NCBI GenBank assembly: GCA_900321955.1
Contig: ONXX01000119.1
Location: 1-7,189, forward strand
DNA: 7,189 bases
DNA from: an uncultured Bacillota bacterium
Lineage (GTDB): Bacteria > Bacillota_I > Bacilli_A > Erysipelotrichales > Erysipelotrichaceae
Reading direction: 5' to 3'
How positions within the stretch are numbered: position 1 is the stretch's first letter; the number at the start of each line of letters is the position of its first letter. This document shows, in pieces, positions 5,150 to 7,189 of this stretch. Made by a program: the position numbers and the translations under genes. Under the pieces are notes generated by a model. The model was not told where the DNA came from. It made no database searches and worked only from the letters and a program-made list of their open reading frames with translations.

Positions 5150-5706
5150 AAGCCCTCTTCCACCTTTATTTTGATCATAAGCGTCTTAACTATTGCCACG
5201 GCAATACATAACAAAGCCAGATAGAAGACGGAAAGCTTGCTTAAGCAAACAACCAGAAAACACAGGACGACCATGATGTAATAAAAGATATTATTCATCT
5301 TTCTGACACCATTAAATAAGCCAAGCACGACATCCAGCAACATCGCACACACCCCCATCTGCATGCCACCGATAAACAGACGCACATACGGACTGGTCGA
5401 AATGAAGGTGTAAAAGAAAGTGACCAGAATCATCATGATAAACGGCGGCAGGATGACACCGAAAACCGCCGCCAAAGCGCCGGGGATACCGCAAAGCCGG
5501 TAGCCGAAAATCGTCGAAGAAGAACAGGCGATCGGGCCCGGGCAGCTTTGCGCCAGGGCGATGTAATCGTCCATTTCTTCTTTCGAAAACCAGCCGTACT
5601 TGTCGACGAAACGGTTCTTAAAGACGCCAAGCATCGCATAACCGGAATTGGCCGTCAGTGAGATAGTAAAGGTATTAATAAATATCAGCCAGATCTTTTT
5701 AAACAT
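5146..5706 (-). CDS. CHR-family (chromate transporter) half-size membrane protein, first gene of pair
   Basis: A 186-residue membrane protein, the same length as its partner and related to it. N-terminal NTFTISLTANSGYAMLGVFKNRFVDKYGWFSKEEMDDYIALAQSCPGPIACSSSTIFGYR carries the CHR pattern: a glycine turn, GW-(S/T)-x-E-E, then the PGP signature (56-58) and a G-Y-R loop. Several hydrophobic stretches follow, for example FGVILPPFIMMILVTFFYTF and FYYIMVVLCFLVVCLS. In this half the usual FGG motif is replaced by NSG, so the two halves are not equivalent. The pair presumably forms an antiparallel or heteromeric transporter. It is expressed from an extended -10 promoter just upstream; the ribosome site (AAAGAAAA) is weak. 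Confidence 0.9.
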   Translation of the reverse strand: MFKKIWLIFINTFTISLTANSGYAMLGVFKNRFVDKYGWFSKEEMDDYIALAQSCPGPIACSSSTIFGYRLCGIPGALAAVFGVILPPFIMMILVTFFYTFISTSPYVRLFIGGMQMGVCAMLLDVVLGLFNGVRKMNNIFYYIMVVLCFLVVCLSKLSVFYLALLCIAVAIVKTLMIKIKVEEGL

Positions 5707-5723
5707 TGTTTTCTTTGCAAACT

Positions 5724-5732
5724 ATTATATCA
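5724..5732 (-). promoter_or_regulatory. Extended -10 promoter of the CHR pair
   Basis: On the minus strand TG-A-TATAAT occupies 5724-5732, a perfect extended -10. No convincing -35 is present at the right distance. Initiation near 5717 would leave a leader of about 11 bases before the ATG at 5706. Confidence 0.6.
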
Positions 5733-5743
5733 ACAGATGTGTT

Positions 5744-5771
5744 CTTTCCTCTGTCTACTTGACAGGGAAGG
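5744..5771. promoter_or_regulatory. Inverted repeat over the -35 region of the CHR promoter
   Basis: CTGTC (5751-5755) and GACAG (5761-5765) flank TACTT. The arms extend to TTCC (5746-5749) and GGAA (5766-5769) with one bulged base. It covers where the -35 box of the CHR promoter would be and lies 31 bases downstream of the zinc-ribbon gene stop. There is no T-tract, so an operator is more likely than a terminator, though it may also protect the 3' end of the zinc-ribbon mRNA. Confidence 0.4.
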
Positions 5772-5801
5772 TATCACTATGGACGCGACTTCTGTTTTTC
5801 A

Positions 5802-7019
5802 TTATCTGCGTTTCAGGCCGGTCAGCACCCAGTCCTTTTTCTTCAATTCGTATTTCCTGCCGCAATACGGGCAGTTTCTCAGATGTACCGCATCAAAGCT
5901 TCCGCCGCATCCATCACACCTTACCCGCAGGAATGTGAAGGCCGGATTATATTCCGCTGTGACTTCCTTTTCCACACAGAACCGGAACTGTTCATCTTTT
6001 TCCCTGACGCGTCTTCCTGCATAGGTATCCGTCAGGAATGCTGTTCCTTCCACCCGCAGGATATCCCCTGTCTTTTCACATCTGCGGATATAAAGTGCTC
6101 CCCGATACTGCATGTCAATCACTGTATTCAGACCGGAAAGATCATCGTCCCCTTCCCATACCGCAAGGGATTCCCTGTCTTTCTCGAAGGCAGCTGATCT
6201 CAGCAATGCCAGAATTCTGCCTTCAAACGCTTCATAGGAGAATTCAGGCTCATATGCCTGCATGAACTCCGTCATCTTCTTCCTGCTGTTGATTCCTTTC
6301 AGCATGGAAAATGATCTTCCCGCCTCAAAAAATAGCTTCCCGGCAAGGATCAGACTGCGGATCATATACCAGCAGAAGGCAAACACACCGCCATAGAACA
6401 TCCCCATAAACAATGCCGCAAGGATTCTGAAGATCAGCATCATATCATTCCAGACAAAGAAGCAGATGACCGCAAGCACGCTGCCGCAGAGCACACCCAC
6501 GATGATCAGTTCCCTTTTGAGGTTATCCATCAATGTTCCCCGCTCTACAATGCCGGGAACGGTATAATAGGAAACCGCACACGGGTACACTTCTTCCATT
6601 TCAAAATGCGTTCCGCAGTAAGGACATCCGTCACGTGCTTCTTCCGCAGTCATCGTATGTCCGCAGTTGGGACAGGTACAGGTATCGGGAGAATTGTCCT
6701 CCTTGTCCAGGAATGACACATACAGATCAACCGGACGGCTGTATTTCCGCATCATCTTTTCTCCTCTGCGGTATGTCAGATTCTGCCTGGCTTCCCGGTA
6801 GATGATTCTGGATGTATATCCATTGCCGCTGCGGGGCAGACTTCCCCGGATCTCATCCTTCACATGGACGAACTCTTCTTCTCTTTTCACGCCCTGATCT
6901 TTCAGGCGTGTTTCCTGAAGATCCAGCATATACCGCAGATCAATGGAAGCCGATACAGGTTCTTTCCCGTTCAGCGACCATTGATGCAGCTCATCGGTAA
7001 ATTGTTCCAGCAGGTCCAT
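5802..7019 (-). CDS. Membrane protein with two zinc ribbons and a TIM44-like region
   Basis: A 405-residue protein. Residues 1-110 are charged and soluble. A first zinc ribbon uses C116-x2-C119 and C132-x2-C135 (CPNCG, CPYCG). Two hydrophobic segments, about 171-190 and 194-222, form a transmembrane hairpin. Residues about 255-365 (YEPEFSYEAFEGRILALLRSAAFEKD, then alternating strand-like stretches) resemble the TIM44-like/NTF2-fold domain. A second zinc ribbon near the end uses C368-x2-C371 and C383-x2-C386. The two ribbons resemble each other and both face the same side if the hairpin model holds. TIM44-like zinc-ribbon membrane proteins are common in Bacillota and have no established function. 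The ATG at 7019 is supported by GGGAGGAAGG (7025-7034). No terminator is visible after the stop. Domain call is moderate; function unknown. Confidence 0.8.
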   Translation of the reverse strand: MDLLEQFTDELHQWSLNGKEPVSASIDLRYMLDLQETRLKDQGVKREEEFVHVKDEIRGSLPRSGNGYTSRIIYREARQNLTYRRGEKMMRKYSRPVDLYVSFLDKEDNSPDTCTCPNCGHTMTAEEARDGCPYCGTHFEMEEVYPCAVSYYTVPGIVERGTLMDNLKRELIIVGVLCGSVLAVICFFVWNDMMLIFRILAALFMGMFYGGVFAFCWYMIRSLILAGKLFFEAGRSFSMLKGINSRKKMTEFMQAYEPEFSYEAFEGRILALLRSAAFEKDRESLAVWEGDDDLSGLNTVIDMQYRGALYIRRCEKTGDILRVEGTAFLTDTYAGRRVREKDEQFRFCVEKEVTAEYNPAFTFLRVRCDGCGGSFDAVHLRNCPYCGRKYELKKKDWVLTGLKRR

Positions 7020-7056
7020 ATGTACCTTCCTCCCATTGTATAATCTCCTCTAAATA

Positions 7057-7062
7057 ATTATA
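7057..7062 (-). promoter_or_regulatory. Possible -10 box of the zinc-ribbon gene
   Basis: A perfect TATAAT on the minus strand lies 37 bases before the ATG at 7019, with the ribosome site between them. No good -35 stands at 16-18 bases upstream, so the call is tentative. Confidence 0.35.
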
Positions 7063-7119
7063 TCCTTTAAGCCATTTTAAACACGCGCAGAAGTTTTTCG
7101 GTTTAATAAGTAATCCTTC

Positions 7120-7188
7120 TCAAGTCATTTTTTCGTTAAAAAACTTTATACCATCACATATGGTGGCAGCGCTCCCCTGCCCCTGTAC
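7120..7188 (-). CDS. C-terminal tail of an unrecognised gene (cut by window edge)
   Basis: An open frame enters from the right edge and encodes 22 residues, VQGQGSAATICDGIKFFNEKM-T, then TGA (7120-7122). The amphipathic helix-like ending and gene-like amino-acid mix suggest a real C-terminus, and the orientation matches the next gene, whose ATG lies 100 bases downstream. A short open tail like this can also occur by chance. I do not recognise the family. Confidence 0.4.
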   Translation of the reverse strand, partial: VQGQGSAATICDGIKFFNEKMT

Positions 7189-7189
7189 A

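Noticed and set aside
5802..7019. Several plus-strand frames of 60-104 residues (for example 5883-6197 and 6533-6805).
   Set aside because: They are shadows of the zinc-ribbon membrane protein gene, with cysteine/histidine-rich low-meaning translations and no ribosome sites.
7151..7185. Small inverted repeats ACCAT/ATGGT and GGCAG/CTGCC at the right edge, as a terminator or mobile-element end.
   Set aside because: Five-base arms are too short. The T-run after the first one lies within the apparent reading frame of the partial gene, and the context beyond the window is missing.
1..7189. CRISPR array, transposase or prophage genes.
   Set aside because: No regularly spaced repeats, terminal inverted repeats of IS type, or mobile-element proteins were seen in any frame.

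Overview
The window looks like chromosome of a Bacillota (Firmicutes) bacterium of moderate GC, possibly a gut anaerobe of the Erysipelotrichales/Lachnospiraceae type. This rests on strong AGGAGG-type ribosome sites, TATAAT promoters, short intergenic gaps, and the gene families present. The genus cannot be named from sequence alone.

The left part (1-3080) is an RNA-repair/RNA-quality-control locus. Reading leftward (minus strand) it holds: a candidate bacterial Y RNA (about 1790-1987); a DUF2828-type protein with a C-terminal von Willebrand A domain, the architecture of Ro60 (205-1650); and the N-terminus of the RNA ligase RtcB, cut by the window edge (1-165). Facing away from it is an RHH-WYL regulator (2076-3080). 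The RNA gene is the least obvious and most interesting element. It has a long-range closing stem carrying the motif GTCGAAG and its partner TTTGATC, and encloses a tRNA mimic. The mimic has an acceptor-like stem, U8/A9, a D-arm with GG in the loop and a T-arm with loop TTCGAAT, but no proper anticodon arm and no CCA. This is the known layout of bacterial YrlA-type RNAs, here next to a DUF2828 protein rather than a classical TROVE-domain Rsr.

The middle part (3084-4570) has a histidine phosphatase (minus) and a polynucleotide-kinase-like P-loop protein (plus). They diverge from an 89-base gap in which both genes have a TATAAT box so close to the ATG that both mRNAs are probably leaderless or nearly so. 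The kinase has the D-x-x-R and DATN motifs of 5'-OH polynucleotide kinases and may also belong to RNA metabolism.

The right part (4569-7189, all minus strand genes) contains a two-gene chromate-transporter-family (CHR) operon with a 4-base ATGA overlap, a membrane protein with two zinc ribbons and a TIM44-like region, and the tail of an unrecognised gene at the window edge. A bidirectional terminator lies between the kinase and the CHR operon, overlapping both stop codons.

Proposed working model (inference): the WYL regulator senses a nucleic-acid or stress signal and controls the divergent Y RNA-DUF2828-rtcB unit. The DUF2828 ring protein binds the Y RNA, whose tRNA-like module directs it to tRNA-handling or RNA-processing partners. 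RtcB rejoins RNAs cleaved to 2',3'-cyclic phosphate and 5'-OH ends.
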